A DNA stretch of 8,762 nucleotides, taken from the NCBI GenBank assembly GCA_030632545.1, contig DAOVUO010000078.1:1-8762 (forward strand), in the 5' to 3' direction. This document shows positions 7,963 through 8,762 of this stretch, piece by piece (position 1 is the first letter of the stretch; the number at the start of each line of letters is the position of its first letter). This DNA is from Bacteroidales bacterium. GTDB lineage: Bacteria > Bacteroidota > Bacteroidia > Bacteroidales > DYOH01. The notes beneath the pieces are model-generated. The model did no database searches. It saw nothing but the letters and a program-made list of their open reading frames with translations, and was not told the origin of the DNA. The translations under genes were made by a program, and so were the position numbers.

Positions 7963-7964
7963 AA

Positions 7965-8621
7965 ATGGTGACTATAGCTGAAGTAGCCAATCAATTAATT
8001 CAAAAAGCCCCTTTTCTGGAAGAGGCCTTAGCCGAAGATTTAATTAATATTTCGTCTTTAGCACGTAAATTTAAACCATTTATAGAGAAAGCTTTGCAAA
8101 AGGAAGTGAAGGAAGGGGCAATTATAATGGCCATAAAAAGAATGACGCCTAGTTATGATTATAAAATTGATTTTAAACTTCAGCAGTTTGTAAATAATTT
8201 AGGTGATTTTATTGTCCGCTCAGGACTAATGCATTATACTTTTGAGAATTCTAAAACACTTGCTTTGCGGCAGCGTGAATTAATTGAGCAAATTGAGGGC
8301 AATCAGGTGTATCATTCTGTATCGCGTGGAATATTTGAAACTACATTGGTGGTTAATAAGTCTATAACTTCCCTTGTAGAAAGTATTTTTTGTGATGAAA
8401 ACTTAATCTTTCAAAAATATAGTCTATCGTCTATAACTTTACGTTTACCATTAAAGAGGAAGGAAACCACAGGATTTTACTTTTATATTTTGAAAAATCT
8501 AGCTTTAGCAAAGATTAATATTGAAGAACTTATATCTACAACCAATGAATTTACTGTGTTAGTAAGTGATAAAGATGTAGATAGAGCATTCTCGGTACTG
8601 ATGAGGCTGAAAAAGAGTTAA
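7965..8621 (+). CDS. Uncharacterised ACT-domain protein, possible amino-acid sensor
   Basis: A 218-residue cytoplasmic protein with no signal peptide or membrane segment. The C-terminal part (about 155-215) reads as an ACT domain: a strand (SITLRL), a helix before LALAKINIEELISTTNEFTV (in the style of aspartokinase ACT repeats, with the N-I-E turn at 185-187), a strand (FTVLVSD) and a closing helix (DVDRAFSVLMRL). Residues 1-60 are helical (QLIQKAPFLEEALAEDLIN, SSLARKF, EGAIIMAIKRM) and could be a helix-turn-helix-like or dimerisation region. The middle (about 70-150) may hold a second degenerate ACT-like unit. It lacks any kinase domain, so 'aspartate kinase' would be a misannotation. I recall similar short proteins widely in Bacteroidota without an assigned function. 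It is transcribed away from lysA across a shared 227-nt promoter region, so lysine-responsive regulation is a reasonable but untested idea. The start ATG lies shortly after a promoter-like box. Confidence 0.85.
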   Translation: MVTIAEVANQLIQKAPFLEEALAEDLINISSLARKFKPFIEKALQKEVKEGAIIMAIKRMTPSYDYKIDFKLQQFVNNLGDFIVRSGLMHYTFENSKTLALRQRELIEQIEGNQVYHSVSRGIFETTLVVNKSITSLVESIFCDENLIFQKYSLSSITLRLPLKRKETTGFYFYILKNLALAKINIEELISTTNEFTVLVSDKDVDRAFSVLMRLKKS

Positions 8622-8661
8622 GCAAATAAATCTTTCGCACTGCTACTATTCTTACTTTTTT
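8610..8661. terminator. Possible weak bidirectional terminator between convergent genes
   Basis: AAAAAG near the end of the ACT gene (8610-8615) can pair with CTTTTT (8655-8660), with nearby TTAAG and CTTA extending the stem imperfectly. T-runs occur on the plus strand and A-runs give T-runs on the minus strand. The loop is long (about 28 nt or more) and G/C pairs are few, so this is only a weak candidate in the place where a convergent terminator is expected. Confidence 0.2.
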
Positions 8662-8669
8662 GGCCTTTT

Positions 8670-8762
8670 TTACTCTGAAATAAACTGGTTGTAAGTATAT
8701 ATTGGCACTGCACGCTCTGCAATGGCCTCTACTATTTTAACTTTGTCTAAACTACCGGTATT
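8670..8762 (-). CDS. Unrecognised protein, C-terminal 30 residues only
   Basis: The minus strand is open from the right edge to a TAA at 8670-8672, encoding 30 residues that include NTGSLDKVKIVEAIAERA and end in YNQFISE. The composition looks like real protein, with charged and hydrophobic residues alternating as in a helix, and the stop is placed 48 nt from the end of the convergent ACT gene, where a gene end is expected. TGSLDKVKI vaguely recalls the TGKIDR-type C-terminal loop of AMP-forming acyl ligases, but that is too little for a family call. The rest lies outside the window. Confidence 0.6.
   Translation of the reverse strand, partial: NTGSLDKVKIVEAIAERAVPIYTYNQFISE

Noticed and set aside
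7738..7964. Lysine riboswitch or other known RNA element in the intergenic region
   Set aside because: No paired stems of the kind or G/C content expected for the lysine riboswitch could be traced by eye; a covariance-model scan would be decisive.
7965..8621. Calling the ACT protein an aspartate kinase
   Set aside because: Only the C-terminal ACT-like region resembles aspartokinase; the kinase domain with its N-terminal substrate motif is absent.

Overview
The window looks like a chromosomal segment of a low-GC member of the Bacteroidota. The main evidence is a SusC/SusD-type outer-membrane importer pair, lipoprotein genes without Shine-Dalgarno sequences, and two sites matching the Bacteroidota promoter -7 consensus TAnnTTTG. 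The genus cannot be fixed from the sequence; a Marinilabiliales- or Bacteroidales-like organism is a guess.

Layout. Positions 1-7737 hold five genes on the minus strand, read from right to left. They are lysA (diaminopimelate decarboxylase, 6538-7737), a lipoprotein NlpC/P60 endopeptidase with SH3-like domains (5276-6487), a dipeptide epimerase of the enolase superfamily with a Tat-type leader (4147-5274), a SusC-family TonB-dependent transporter (848-4087), and the N-terminal 276 residues of its SusD-like surface lipoprotein, which runs off the left edge (1-828). Gaps between them are 50, 1, 59 and 19 nt, so they could form one operon. A 227-nt divergent intergenic region (7738-7964) carries promoter-like boxes for both directions. 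On the plus strand is a 218-residue ACT-domain protein of unknown function (7965-8621). The last 93 nt encode the C-terminus of an unrecognised minus-strand gene that converges on it.

How the genes may work together. The four distinct steps fit scavenging of peptidoglycan peptides. A SusCD pair could import peptides across the outer membrane, and the NlpC/P60 enzyme could cut the gamma-D-Glu-diaminopimelate bond to release L-Ala-D-Glu. The exported epimerase could convert that to L-Ala-L-Glu, and LysA could turn the freed meso-diaminopimelate into lysine. The enzyme families support the order of chemistry (compare the Bacillus ykfABCD cluster), but the substrate of the SusCD pair and the joint operation of the locus are inferences. 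The ACT protein opposite lysA is a plausible amino-acid-sensing partner, also inferred.

No RNA genes, mobile elements or CRISPR arrays were seen. No stretch over 300 nt lacks a gene.
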